64,000 nt of DNA, taken from NCBI GenBank assembly GCA_002706765.1, contig PAJV01000045.1:62001-126000 (forward strand), read 5' to 3'. The notes under the pieces are model-generated. The model did not search any database. It saw only the letters and a list, made by a program, of their open reading frames with translations, and was not told where the DNA came from. Shown here in pieces: positions 8,392 to 17,387 of the stretch. A program made the translations under genes and the position numbers. Position 1 is the first letter of the stretch; every line of letters begins with the position of its first letter. The DNA is from Gimesia sp. (lineage in GTDB: Bacteria; Planctomycetota; Planctomycetia; Planctomycetales; Planctomycetaceae).

Positions 8392-10581
8392 GTGAAAGCT
8401 CCACGAAGCGGCGGCGGCTGGAAAGCAATTAACTACAGTCTGAAACTGGCAAACCGGGTGGGCTGGTGGAAGCTCTGGAAATCCATGCGTTCCAAAAATG
8501 CCTGCAAAACCTGTGCTGTAGGCATGGGCGGTCAAAAAGGGGGCATGGTCAACGAAGCAGGTCTGTTCCCTGAAGTCTGTAAAAAATCGTTTCAGGCAAT
8601 GGCGTCCGACATGCAGCCTGCGGTCGCTGCTGACTTCTTCGCGAAACACAACATCGACCAGCTGCGATCCTTCAACTCGCGCAAACTTGAATACAGCGGC
8701 CGACTCACCGAACCACTGCTGCTCTCTCCCGGCGAAAAACATTACAAACCCATCTCCTGGGATGCAGCCCTGGATCTGGTGGTCGAACGGTTGAAAGCCG
8801 CGGGTCCCGAGCGGACCTTCTACTACGCCAGTGGTCGCTCCTCCAATGAAGCCGGCTTCCTGTTTCAGATGATGTCACGCCTGATGGGCACCAATTATGT
8901 CAACAACTGCTCCTTCTATTGTCATCAGGCCAGTGGTGTCGGTCTAGGCTCCAGCATCGGCACAGGAGCAGGCACGATTAAACTCGAAGACCTGGAACAT
9001 ACCGATCTCTATATTCTGATCGGCGCCAACCCTTCGTCCAATCATCCACGACTGATGAAAGCCTTCATGGAAATCCGTCGACGCGGAGGCAAAGTAATTG
9101 TCATCAATCCGGTCAAAGAACTGGGACTGGTTAATTTCAAGGTCCCCAGTGACGTCCGCAGCATGCTCTTCGGTTCCAGCATCGCTTCCATGTACGTGCA
9201 GCCTCACGTCGGCGGGGATCTGGCTTTACTCACCGGTATCGCCAAGGTCGTGCTCGAACAAAATGCCCATGACAGCAGCTTCATCGCTGCACACACCGAG
9301 AACTTTGAAGCCTTCCAGGAACAGGTCAACCAGACCGGCTGGGACGAGATTATCGCACAGAGCGGCGTTGACCGGGAAACCATTCAACAGATTGCCGACC
9401 AGTACATCTCCGCGAAAAACGTCGTCATCGGCTGGTGCATGGGCATTACCCATCACCTGCATGGAACCAACAGCGTACAAACCATCGCGAATGTGTCTTT
9501 GCTGCGAGGCATGGTCGGTCGCCGCCAGGCGGGTCTGATGCCCATCCGCGGGCATAGCAACGTGCAGGGACTCGGTTCGGTCGGCGTGACACCCGGACTG
9601 AAACAGGCCATGCTCGAACGCCTGGAGAGCCAACTCAACATTCAGGTTCCCACGACTCCCGGTTATGACACCATGGCCTGCATGGAAGCCTCGCATCGCG
9701 GCGAGATCGACTTTGCGTTCTGCCTGGGAGGTAATCTTTACGGCAGTAACCCCGATACGAAATACGCGCTCGAAGCGATGAGCCGGATCAAAACCATCCT
9801 GTATCTCTCCACGACTCTCAATACGGGACACGTGTGGGGAACCGGCAAAGAAACGTTGATTCTCCCCGTTCTGCCGCGTGATGAAGAGCCGCAGTCGACC
9901 ACGCAGGAGTCGATGTTCAGCTTTGTGCGCATGAGTGATGGCGGAAAATCCCGGTATGAAGGTCCGCGCAGCGAAGTCTCTATTCTCGCTGCGATCGGCC
10001 AGAAACTGTTTGCCGGCGATAACCGGATCGACTGGAAGAAACTGGAAAGTCATTCCGCCATCCGCGAACTGATTGCCGACCTGATTCCCGGTTATGAAAA
10101 CATGCATCAGACGATTGAATCCAACAAGGAATTCCACGTCACTGGCCGCGCGGTTGCGGAATACCAGTTCCCCACGGAAAGCGGCAAGGCAAAGTTCCAC
10201 GCCATCCCGCTGCCCGAGATCCCCGTGAATGACAATCAGTTAAGACTGATGACAGTCCGCTCGGAAGGGCAGTTCAACAGCGTCGTCTATGATGACGAAG
10301 ACATCTACCGCGGCCAGGAACGCCGCGACGTGATCCTGATGAACCGGGCCGACATTGATCGTCTGGGCCTCAAACCTGATCAGCGGGTGAAGATCAAAAG
10401 CGAAGCAGGGGAGATGCCTTATATTCTGGTCCGCGAATTCGACGTCCGCGCAGGCAATGCGCTGATGTATTACCCCGAAGCCAATATCCTGGTTCCACAC
10501 ACCGTCGATCCTCTCTCGAAAACCCCCGGTTTTAAATCAACGCGGGTCACGCTGGAAGTGGATGATCTGATACAGACATAA
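8392..10581 (+). CDS. FdhF/YdeP-family molybdopterin oxidoreductase
   Basis: A 729-residue protein of the YdeP branch of the DMSO-reductase superfamily. The start is GTG with AAGGAAGG just upstream. The N-terminal iron-sulfur region is reduced to CKTCAVGMGG (C38, C41) instead of the four-cysteine cluster of formate dehydrogenase H. The position of the catalytic Sec/Cys region reads YCHQASGVGL (C177). Further typical segments are IGANPSSNHPR, MPIRGHSNVQG and a C-terminal molydopterin-dinucleotide-binding domain (about 610-725, LMTVRSEGQFNSVVYDDED). E. coli YdeP is linked to acid resistance, but its reaction is not settled, so formate dehydrogenase activity should not be assumed. The gene is divergent from the redoxin fusion gene and convergent with the broken dioxygenase. 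Confidence 0.9.
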   Translation: MKAPRSGGGWKAINYSLKLANRVGWWKLWKSMRSKNACKTCAVGMGGQKGGMVNEAGLFPEVCKKSFQAMASDMQPAVAADFFAKHNIDQLRSFNSRKLEYSGRLTEPLLLSPGEKHYKPISWDAALDLVVERLKAAGPERTFYYASGRSSNEAGFLFQMMSRLMGTNYVNNCSFYCHQASGVGLGSSIGTGAGTIKLEDLEHTDLYILIGANPSSNHPRLMKAFMEIRRRGGKVIVINPVKELGLVNFKVPSDVRSMLFGSSIASMYVQPHVGGDLALLTGIAKVVLEQNAHDSSFIAAHTENFEAFQEQVNQTGWDEIIAQSGVDRETIQQIADQYISAKNVVIGWCMGITHHLHGTNSVQTIANVSLLRGMVGRRQAGLMPIRGHSNVQGLGSVGVTPGLKQAMLERLESQLNIQVPTTPGYDTMACMEASHRGEIDFAFCLGGNLYGSNPDTKYALEAMSRIKTILYLSTTLNTGHVWGTGKETLILPVLPRDEEPQSTTQESMFSFVRMSDGGKSRYEGPRSEVSILAAIGQKLFAGDNRIDWKKLESHSAIRELIADLIPGYENMHQTIESNKEFHVTGRAVAEYQFPTESGKAKFHAIPLPEIPVNDNQLRLMTVRSEGQFNSVVYDDEDIYRGQERRDVILMNRADIDRLGLKPDQRVKIKSEAGEMPYILVREFDVRAGNALMYYPEANILVPHTVDPLSKTPGFKSTRVTLEVDDLIQT

Positions 10582-10613
10582 TTCTGATCTCACCATCTTC
10601 TGATATCATTTGG

Positions 10614-10998
10614 TCAGGTCCACTCCAGCCCATCGGGTAATTGCGTAGCAGAATAAACCACGTGCAGCACCCGGCGGCGTTGTGGAAGTTCCGCCGCGCG
10701 GGAACGGTGCACCAGGAGAGGCCGCATCAGCAATATTTCCCCCTGACCGGCGGGACAGACTTTAAACACCCCTTCATTGAACTCGCCCACCACATCTTCA
10801 CTCAATCGTTCACGATGGCTGCCAGGCACCACCTCCAGCGCCCCATTCACACCGGAGCAGGAATCCAGATGCACGCGCACCGCCAGCAGTTCCCGTTGCA
10901 CTTCGACTGGTGGTTCGACGTATTGTATTCCCGCTTTGGTAGACCAGTTGGTCCAGCAATTCAAAGCCGTCCGTTTCCAGTCTGGCATTCATGGGCAT
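10614..10998 (-). pseudogene. Phytanoyl-CoA dioxygenase, internally deleted and frameshifted
   Basis: Two pieces of a phytanoyl-CoA dioxygenase (PhyH) are joined in different frames. The N-terminal piece begins at 10998 with MPMNARLETDGFELLDQLV. The frame then changes near 10941-10943, and the C-terminal piece continues with STKAGIQYVEPPVEV through AVRVHLDSC, VVPGSH and LLMRPLLVHRS. In intact relatives a segment of roughly 80-110 residues, including the first iron ligands (HxD), separates these pieces; it is missing here. The remaining part keeps VHRS, which would hold the distal histidine. The product cannot bind iron normally, so the gene is almost certainly dead. The deletion length is inferred from memory of the family. 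Confidence 0.75.
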
Positions 10999-11305
10999 AT
11001 TCGGTTCGTGAATTCTCTTGAGGAATCAGGTAAGCCGTGATTAGCGATAACGCCACCATGAAAAAACTGATCATTGTCGCTACGAGCAGATACGATATCA
11101 GAATCGTCGTGGAAAATCGATTCGTATTATACAAAACGAAATTATAAAACAGGCCTGCCAGATAACTGATCAGAAAACTGAAATACGTCACTGCAGTCAG
11201 ACTGACAATTCCCCGTTTCACCCCCATCCGAGTGAAACATTGATTGCCAACTCCCCAGAGCAGAACCAGAAATCCAAGAATCAAATAAGCCATGAACTTC
11301 ACCAT
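10961..11305 (-). CDS. Small integral membrane protein, unknown function
   Basis: I do not recognise this protein. About 114 residues with three or four hydrophobic segments (MAYLILGFLVLLWGVG, TYFSFLISYLAGLFY and TILISYLLVATMISFF) suggest an inner-membrane protein. The last ten residues (HECQTGNGRL) are encoded by sequence that, in another frame, is the start of the broken dioxygenase, so the natural C-terminus may have been lost or extended. Start choice is uncertain: GTG at 11311, ATG at 11305 and ATG at 11293 are all possible, and none has a strong Shine-Dalgarno. It follows the methyltransferase gene by 25 bp on the same strand. Confidence 0.55.
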   Translation of the reverse strand: MVKFMAYLILGFLVLLWGVGNQCFTRMGVKRGIVSLTAVTYFSFLISYLAGLFYNFVLYNTNRFSTTILISYLLVATMISFFMVALSLITAYLIPQENSRTEYAHECQTGNGRL

Positions 11306-11330
11306 CAACACATTTCAAGAAAAAATTGAG

Positions 11331-12107
11331 TTATTCAGACTGATACGCCACAATAAACAACCGCCGAAACGGAAACAGCACTTTGCCATTTGCCTGCAGC
11401 GGATAGGCGCCTGTGTATCGTTCCAGTAATTCTGTTTCGAAGCGGGCGCGCTCACGATCATCGGGTAACGCTTCCAGGTAGGGCCTGAGCCCCGTCCCGC
11501 GGAACCATTCCAGAATCGCTTCTACGCCTTCCATCACATGGATGTATTCTGTTTCCCAGATATCCAGTTCCGCACTCAACGGTGCGAGCAGATCGTAATA
11601 GAACGAACGCGATTCAGAGCCCAGCGCCTGCCGCGCCTCTGCTGTCTGCTCAGACCACTCCGGCAGTTCTGAAACTTCCTTGACCAGACAGTGCAGGGGA
11701 GAGTCGTAATGCATCGGCAGTTGCACCGCCAGCGCGCCCCCCGGCTCCAGAAAACTCATCAGCCGGGGTAAAATCGATTCATGGTTCGGCACCCACTGCA
11801 GAACCGCGTTCGAAAACAGCAGGTCGTATTTCGTTTCCGGTTCCCATCTGGAAATATCCGCCTGAAACCAGTGCACCTCAGGCTGAGATTCCCGCGCGGT
11901 CGCCAGCATCTCAGCCGAACTGTCCAGCCCGCTGAGTTCCGCTTCCGGCCAGCGTTTCGCCAGCACCGCCGTACTGTTTCCCGGACCACAGCCCACATCC
12001 ACAATCCGTTTCGGCGTTTCCAGCCTGACGGGCGCAGCCAGATCAATGGCCGGCTGCGTCCGTTCCCGCTGAAATTTCAAATACTGATCCGCATCCCAGA
12101 CTGGCAT
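11331..12107 (-). CDS. tam: Trans-aconitate 2-methyltransferase-like SAM methyltransferase
   Basis: A 258-residue class I SAM-dependent methyltransferase close in layout to E. coli Tam (252 residues), which methylates trans-aconitate formed spontaneously from cis-aconitate. The N-terminus MPVWDADQYLKFQRERTQPA matches the Tam opening, which is why the ATG at 12107 is preferred to a start 24 codons upstream. Motif I is VDVGCGPGNST (residues 36-46). GLDSSAEML follows motif I and NAVLQWVPNH is motif IV. The C-terminal portion matches Tam in length. The enzyme acts in the cytoplasm. Family assignment is strong; the exact substrate rests on similarity alone. Confidence 0.82.
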   Translation of the reverse strand: MPVWDADQYLKFQRERTQPAIDLAAPVRLETPKRIVDVGCGPGNSTAVLAKRWPEAELSGLDSSAEMLATARESQPEVHWFQADISRWEPETKYDLLFSNAVLQWVPNHESILPRLMSFLEPGGALAVQLPMHYDSPLHCLVKEVSELPEWSEQTAEARQALGSESRSFYYDLLAPLSAELDIWETEYIHVMEGVEAILEWFRGTGLRPYLEALPDDRERARFETELLERYTGAYPLQANGKVLFPFRRLFIVAYQSE

Positions 12108-12198
12108 TCCGTTAGATCCATGATAGAGACAATCGCAAAAATCTATCAGCAGGACAAACGGCTGCCCCTTCTGGTTCACTGCCTGGCGAAAACCTCAC

Positions 12199-12798
12199 TT
12201 ATGCCCCAAAGGGCTGATCCAGTTTCTGTAGTTTTTCGTATACTACTTTCCCGCGGGGAGACAGCTCGTATCCAGGCTGGTGGCTGATTGTCAGACCAAG
12301 ATTTTTCAGTTTTCGAATATTGGTTTTGAGCCAGTCCTTTTCAAAACCGGTCAGGGCAGCCAGATCTACGGCCGCCTGGTGAGGATGTTCTTTAAGCACC
12401 CCCAGCACTCTACGCGTCCAGGGGCCTTCTTTCGAAGCACCGTCCAGACGGTCCAGACGCTTCTGCAACTCCAGCAGATCGGTCTTACTGACCTTTCTGG
12501 ATTCACGTAATGCGATGCGGGGATCAGCGCCAGCATAGTGAATGTTGATCTGGTAAATATCGCCCTCACGTTGATCCAGCAGTTCCAACAGTTCTGCTCG
12601 CGATGAAAAACCAGCCTGCCTGGCAAGAGACACTGTGACAGCAGAGCGATCAATTTGAGTGACGCGATCAATGGACAGCAGACCGATCGACGTTTTCAAT
12701 GTACCACCTGTTTTCACAGTAGGACGTTTCCAGCGTCGATACACCACCGATATCTGCCCTGAATGAATTGCTTCCAGTTCTGATTTTTTTAACAGCAT
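12199..12798 (-). CDS. ASCH/PUA-like domain protein with C-terminal helical (winged-helix-like) region
   Basis: A 199-residue cytoplasmic protein. The N-terminal half (HSGQISVVYRRWKRPTVKTG then IGLLSIDRVTQID) resembles ASCH-type PUA-like folds, which often bind RNA or modified nucleotides. The C-terminal half (about 115-195: WTRRVLGVLKEHP, VDLAALTGFEKDWLKTNIRK, LGLTISHQPGYELSPRG) reads like a winged-helix DNA- or RNA-binding domain ending in a beta wing. The combination suggests nucleic-acid binding; this is inference. It stands alone between the methyltransferase and a membrane protein, all on the minus strand. Confidence 0.6.
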   Translation of the reverse strand: MLLKKSELEAIHSGQISVVYRRWKRPTVKTGGTLKTSIGLLSIDRVTQIDRSAVTVSLARQAGFSSRAELLELLDQREGDIYQINIHYAGADPRIALRESRKVSKTDLLELQKRLDRLDGASKEGPWTRRVLGVLKEHPHQAAVDLAALTGFEKDWLKTNIRKLKNLGLTISHQPGYELSPRGKVVYEKLQKLDQPFGA

Positions 12799-12980
12799 GG
12801 ATGACTTTTCACTCTCCGAATTTTATCAGTTCATGAAGATCAAATTCTGAATTCGCCGTACCATATCACAGCCACGCATTCCCGGAGTCGAATAACCCGC
12901 CATTGTCATAAATAAAATCAATTACACAGTAAGCTGGTGCCGTGATAACTCCACAACAACTACTCCGGAACGCAGTTCCC

Positions 12981-13514
12981 TCACCTCAGTTCAGGCTGCC
13001 GTAACCTCGTAAAAAAACCGCTCAGTCCGCGGGAACCGAAGACCAGGCAGAAACCAAACAGCAATCGACAGGCGACCGCCACCCCTTCTGCCTGCAGTGT
13101 GAGGGGAATATGTGCAAAATCGCTGGATTTCTTTAGCTGAAACAGTTGCAACAGAACGTTTCCCAAATCGGCAATTCCCCAGGTCAGAATCAGCAGCCCT
13201 ACAGCGGAAAACGCCACTGACTGCATCTGTTCTGCGGTGACACTTTTGGAAGCGTGCTTTATTTCACTGTCAGGCAACAGATATTTTACAATCGTCGCTG
13301 AGCCAAACCAGAGCAGGCAGGCTGTGATGGTATAAAAAGTCAGAGGCATCACCTGCAGATAAAACATGCCGGAAACCGATGTGGAAAACTGGGCTGATGC
13401 CGTCTTCCAGGCGACAAACGTCATCACAAACGACGCCACCGTTTCCAGTGCCTTGATTGCATAAAACAATCCGACTAGTCGACAGCCAATAAAAGCGACT
13501 TCTTCTTTTTTCAT
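12981..13514 (-). CDS. Four-helix integral membrane protein, unknown function
   Basis: I do not recognise this 177-residue protein. It shows four hydrophobic segments (near residues 10-35, 50-75, 100-125 and 140-162) separated by short loops, with charged tails on both ends, as in small planctomycete membrane proteins. No motif indicates a transporter or enzyme. The start ATG at 13512-13514 is preceded by AAAGAGGATT, an acceptable Shine-Dalgarno. Neighbours on the same strand are also orphans, so context gives no clue. Confidence 0.6.
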   Translation of the reverse strand: MKKEEVAFIGCRLVGLFYAIKALETVASFVMTFVAWKTASAQFSTSVSGMFYLQVMPLTFYTITACLLWFGSATIVKYLLPDSEIKHASKSVTAEQMQSVAFSAVGLLILTWGIADLGNVLLQLFQLKKSSDFAHIPLTLQAEGVAVACRLLFGFCLVFGSRGLSGFFTRLRQPELR

Positions 13515-13665
13515 CTAATCCTCTTTCCAGCCAGTGACAGTCTGCGTTTCGCCCACCAGGTTCATTCTGTGGGTACCTTAACAGAATCAGCCGGGAAATG
13601 TGAGGCGATTCATTCTGCCAGATCGCGATATGTTTTCAGTTCGCCAGAAATTCCGAGGCAGTCTT

Positions 13666-13971
13666 TCATATTTTCGCCTGCTGTCTGATCTCAGAAACAA
13701 CCCCGTTTTCAAAAACACAGTCCACAATCCCGCGTGCCTCGACATCACCTTTATTCTTGAGATGGTATGCAATCCTCACATTTAGACGTCTGTTTTCTAC
13801 ACGAACCACTTTCCCATAAAGGAATACTGTCAGTTGTGCAGTCATGCCGTCCCCCAAATTCCAACCACGTTCCATACCAGAAAAACATTCCGCAAGAACG
13901 CGTTTCTCGCATTCTTGCAGTTGCCCCTTGTATTTGCGTGTCAGGTAGCAACATCGAATCAACTGCAACAC
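13666..13971 (-). CDS. Hypothetical protein, 101 residues, coupled to the zinc-ribbon gene
   Basis: I do not recognise this protein. The likely start is a GTG three bases after the stop codon of the preceding gene, with GGGGA about 9 nt upstream inside that gene, so the two are probably translationally coupled. The sequence has a beta-rich middle (GMTAQLTVFLYGKVVRVENR then LNVRIAYHLKNKGDVEA) and several cysteines near the N-terminus. It has no signal peptide and no membrane segment. It could be a small beta-barrel domain partner of the upstream protein. Confidence 0.5.
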   Translation of the reverse strand: MLQLIRCCYLTRKYKGQLQECEKRVLAECFSGMERGWNLGDGMTAQLTVFLYGKVVRVENRRLNVRIAYHLKNKGDVEARGIVDCVFENGVVSEIRQQAKI

Positions 13972-13974
13972 AAC

Positions 13975-14340
13975 TCAGTCTCCCCGCGACCCGACAATAT
14001 GTGATAATTGACGCAACAGAGCTCTCACTGTTTCCGACTGGCTTAATGCTTCTAATTCGACTTCAGATCCCACAACAGTTATCTCTTCCTCCAACAGCAT
14101 CACAAATTCCACTAACACCAGTGAATCAGATTCAAGCTCGCGTAACCGGGTCTCGAAGGTTAACGGACTGGATAAGATATGTTCGATCATAGTCCGCTCA
14201 CGTTCCCAGAACTCCAGCAGTAACACAGCCCCCTTGATCCGGCAACCACATGTCGGGCAACAGACAGGCTCAGTAACAGCATTCAAATGGAGAGCCACAG
14301 GCGCTTCACACAGTGGACAGTCAACCGGTCGCCGGATCAT
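13975..14340 (-). CDS. Small zinc-ribbon protein
   Basis: A 121-residue protein whose first 35 residues form a two-knuckle zinc ribbon (CPLCEAPV and CCPTCGCRI). The rest is helical and acidic (LRELESDSLVLVEFVMLLEE), with a possible coiled coil. The cysteine knuckles suggest structural zinc binding; the function is unknown. The downstream 101-residue gene starts three bases after its stop, which points to a two-gene unit. The following TIGR03067-like gene lies only 28 bp away on the same strand. Confidence 0.6.
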   Translation of the reverse strand: MIRRPVDCPLCEAPVALHLNAVTEPVCCPTCGCRIKGAVLLLEFWERERTMIEHILSSPLTFETRLRELESDSLVLVEFVMLLEEEITVVGSEVELEALSQSETVRALLRQLSHIVGSRGD

Positions 14341-14368
14341 TCAAAACACCTCAATGAAATTACGCAGC

Positions 14369-15217
14369 TTACTCCTCCGGCTTCGCCACCGGATCATCAC
14401 TCTTATCCCTCATATCGATCTTCTCCACACCAGTTTCTTTACACAGTTCGATCACTTTTTTGGTGAATTCCGCGTCCGCTTTCTGATCTATGGCCAGCGT
14501 GACCTGTTTCGGTTTATATTTCTTCAGGTGTTCCTGCAATTCATCCAGATTCATCTCACGATATTTGTTATTGTGACGATGGCCGACAAAGATGTGATCT
14601 CCGGGCATCACAGTGATGATATTGAGCAGCGGAGGCGTCAGTTTCACCTGTTTCTCCTTGTTTGCATCCTCTTCTTTGACCCGATGCCAGATCCAGAACG
14701 CCGGTTCCTGCAGATAATTGCGATACTTTTCTCCCGTAAACATCCCCGGCACATCGAAAAACCGATCCCCCTGGATGCGATACAGAAACGAAGCGCCCTG
14801 CCCGGGCTTTCCACCGACGGGATAAAATGTGAAAATCTTTAAATCACCATCTTTCTGCAGGATGAATTCAACCTGCCACTCACGAGACAATTTCCCCTGC
14901 AGGTTATAACGCTGCATCGTTTCTATGTTTCCTTCGATAGTTTTCACACTCCGTGTATTGGGAGCTCCTTTCAGTTCATTGCCGTGATACAGTTCCCATG
15001 TTCCCTGCAGCTTCTTGAGATCTTCTTTCAGTTCCGGATCATTCTTCGAAGTCCGCGTTTCATTTTCCGCAGGTTGTGTTTCGTTCTCCGCAGCCTGCTT
15101 CTCCTCATCCGCCTGCAATGCTGTCGCACCAGCTGCGAACAATACCAGCCCCAGACAAACCAATCCTATTTTCCGTAATGAAGTGAGTTGAACTTGTACC
15201 TTATCCTGAACGATCAT
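14369..15217 (-). CDS. Secreted TIGR03067-like protein with ExbD/TolR-like C-terminus
   Basis: The preferred start is the ATG at 15217, where AGGAG lies 8 nt upstream; a longer reading adds 31 unsupported residues. The 282-residue product begins with an export signal (IGLVCLGLVLFAAGATALQA). A low-complexity E/T/N-rich repeat (QPAENETRTSKND) follows. Then comes a segment like the planctomycete TIGR03067 domain (LKKLQGTWELYHGNELKG). The C-terminal 75 residues (ITVMPGDHIFVGHR, MNLDELQEHLKKY, VTLAIDQKADAEFTKKVIEL) resemble the periplasmic domain of ExbD/TolR. This ends a minus-strand group with the zinc-ribbon gene 28 bp downstream. The role is unknown. Confidence 0.65.
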   Translation of the reverse strand: MIVQDKVQVQLTSLRKIGLVCLGLVLFAAGATALQADEEKQAAENETQPAENETRTSKNDPELKEDLKKLQGTWELYHGNELKGAPNTRSVKTIEGNIETMQRYNLQGKLSREWQVEFILQKDGDLKIFTFYPVGGKPGQGASFLYRIQGDRFFDVPGMFTGEKYRNYLQEPAFWIWHRVKEEDANKEKQVKLTPPLLNIITVMPGDHIFVGHRHNNKYREMNLDELQEHLKKYKPKQVTLAIDQKADAEFTKKVIELCKETGVEKIDMRDKSDDPVAKPEE

Positions 15218-15483
15218 TTCACGACTCCTGTTGATTGAATCAATAAACTTGTGAAGGGACGGCATGAATTTACCGCAGAGTGAAGCGGAAGAAATGCGAA
15301 CCATCGTCACGGCTCAGGCAGAGCCTCCCCCTCACACAGTAAAGACAACTGCGAGACTGTCATGCATCGATCGAGACTAGTGCCATCTTCAAAATAACAC
15401 TCCAGACTTTAGACTTCAAGCAGTTTCTGCAGAGCAGGGGGGCACCGAACACAACCATTCTGAACGGAAAGAACACATACTCA

Positions 15484-15864
15484 TTATTCAGAATCCTGTT
15501 TCGGTTCCAGCCGCTCCCACTCAGGAGACACTTCTCGCACGACAAACGTCTGCTCCGTTTCTCGAAAGCGATACTGGCAACAACAGTGTGGGCAGATCGC
15601 ATCGACCGTTCGGACCAGTCTCAGTCTGATTCCTGGATCACTCTTTGACATGATTATTTTTACGATCTCAGACCAGCGTTCATCCGCCAGTCGGATTGCC
15701 TCAACGCCAATCATGTTTCCACATTCCAGACAGACAAATCGACTCGCCAGTTGTCCGCGTTTTCGCTTCTCAAGTTGATTCTTTAAGAGCGAAAAAGGCA
15801 CAAGAATCGGCAAGAGCAGAATAAATATCAATACGATGATGCATTCTCTTATGTTCTTAATCAT
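15484..15864 (-). CDS. Membrane-anchored zinc-ribbon protein
   Basis: A protein of about 126 residues with one N-terminal transmembrane segment (IIVLIFILLLPILVPFSLL), a basic stop-transfer region (KNQLEKRKRGQ) and a cytoplasmic domain with CLECGN and, 50 residues later, CPHCCC. The paired CxxC knuckles suggest one zinc ribbon interrupted by an insert. Two starts are possible: ATG at 15864 (used here) and ATG at 15903, which adds 13 residues. Neither has a strong ribosome binding site. The function is not recognised. Confidence 0.5.
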   Translation of the reverse strand: MIKNIRECIIVLIFILLLPILVPFSLLKNQLEKRKRGQLASRFVCLECGNMIGVEAIRLADERWSEIVKIIMSKSDPGIRLRLVRTVDAICPHCCCQYRFRETEQTFVVREVSPEWERLEPKQDSE

Positions 15865-16108
15865 GCTCGATCTGTCTGCTCTTTCCTTATAAAGAAAAAC
15901 CATATACCCAGTAAAGGATTTCCAGCCTGTGATTCGCTATCCCATTCCATTTTTATAAAATACTGCCACGGAAACCATCATTTTCACTGATTAATTCTGA
16001 CCACTGAATTTATAAATTTCCTGTTCCCCTCAGGTGTTGTCACCATTAGGATATCCATGACGTCAGATACTTTACCCTGCCAGTTACTACAACAAAAGAA
16101 CCCCCGTC

Positions 16109-17356
16109 ATGAAACATCTACTGCATACACTTACCCTTCTGACCTCGATTACTGCTGCCCTTCATCCTTCCGTCGCAGAGGAGAAACGGGACACTCCGGT
16201 CCCGGTATTGAACCTCCCCGGTTCCGGCACCGATGCCGCGGCGATCGATTATCAAAGTCTCCCGGTACTGAAAGGCGAACATGCCATCATCAACCCTGCG
16301 GCCCTGGGTCCTTATCCTCGAAAATCAGATATGATCGATCTACGAGACCTGCGACTGAACCTGCACAACTACCTCATCTATCATGCTGGCAAGTTCTGGT
16401 GCATCTGGAGTGACGGCCCCCGCATCGAAGACGAACCGACCCAGGAAATCAAATATGCCACCAGTGTCGATGGCCTGCACTGGAGCAAAGTAAAATCAGT
16501 CACCGACACTCCCGAAAAACCGCACGCCTTCATCGCCCGCGGACTCTGGCTCCGCGATGGTCAATTGCTGGCATTAGCTGCGAAATATCAGGGACACGGC
16601 GCCTTCGGCCCCTCGGACAAAAAGCACCTGGAACTGGTCGCCTACCGCTGGGAACCAGAACAGGACAAGTGGGTTTTTGACGGCAAACTCTACGACAACG
16701 CCATCAACAACTTCCCCCCGCAGAAGCTCCCCTCCGACAATTGGATTCTCACTCGCCGCGATTCGCGGTTCAATGTCAGTGTGCTGATTGGCGGAGTCAA
16801 AGCCCTCGACGACTGGCAATCCTTTCCCGTCGTAGGCGTTAAACAGGTCTCAGGCTTCCGTCCCGACGAACCGATCTTCTGGGTCCTGCCCGACAACAGC
16901 CTCTACGCACTCTTCCGCGATAACGGCAAATCACAGCGGCTCTTCTTCTCGACTTCCAAAGATGAAGGCCGCACCTGGGACACCCCGGTCATCTCCAACT
17001 TCCCGAATGCCCGCAGCAAACTGTTTTCCCTGGCCACCAGCCACGGTTACCGTGTGCTCGTCCTCAACGCGCATCCCCAAGTCAACCGACGCGAACTCTA
17101 CCTGGCAGTCAGCCCGGACAACAAGACTTTCACCCGCCTGGCAAAGCTGGAGATTCCCTCACCAGCAGAACTCCCCAAAGCAGTCGCATCGCTGAAAAAG
17201 AAATTCAGTGCGGGCATCGCCAGTCTGCAATACCCGCACGTCATCGAGTATGATGGTTACCTTTATATTGCCTTCTCGCGCAACAAGCTGCAGACCGAAG
17301 TCTTCCGCGTGAAACTCGACGACATCGACGCCCTGCTGAAGTCAGATAGCAACTAA
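16109..17356 (+). CDS. Exported sialidase-like (BNR repeat) protein
   Basis: A 415-residue protein with a Sec signal peptide (about residues 1-24, LLHTLTLLTSITAALHPSVA). It carries Asp-box-like motifs of the six-bladed sialidase fold, for example SVDGLHWSKV and STSKDEGRTW. The catalytic arginine triad of true sialidases cannot be confirmed by eye, so it is better called sialidase-like; many planctomycete homologues are of unknown specificity. A role in trimming extracellular glycans is inferred. It is convergent with the FAD oxidoreductase gene 31 bp away. Confidence 0.72.
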   Translation: MKHLLHTLTLLTSITAALHPSVAEEKRDTPVPVLNLPGSGTDAAAIDYQSLPVLKGEHAIINPAALGPYPRKSDMIDLRDLRLNLHNYLIYHAGKFWCIWSDGPRIEDEPTQEIKYATSVDGLHWSKVKSVTDTPEKPHAFIARGLWLRDGQLLALAAKYQGHGAFGPSDKKHLELVAYRWEPEQDKWVFDGKLYDNAINNFPPQKLPSDNWILTRRDSRFNVSVLIGGVKALDDWQSFPVVGVKQVSGFRPDEPIFWVLPDNSLYALFRDNGKSQRLFFSTSKDEGRTWDTPVISNFPNARSKLFSLATSHGYRVLVLNAHPQVNRRELYLAVSPDNKTFTRLAKLEIPSPAELPKAVASLKKKFSAGIASLQYPHVIEYDGYLYIAFSRNKLQTEVFRVKLDDIDALLKSDSN

Positions 17357-17387
17357 ACGGAACAGAACCCGCAGGCAACCAGTGAGT

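Noticed and set aside
9226-10200. Long minus-strand open frame within the YdeP-like gene
   Set aside because: Shadow frame: the plus-strand oxidoreductase is unambiguous.
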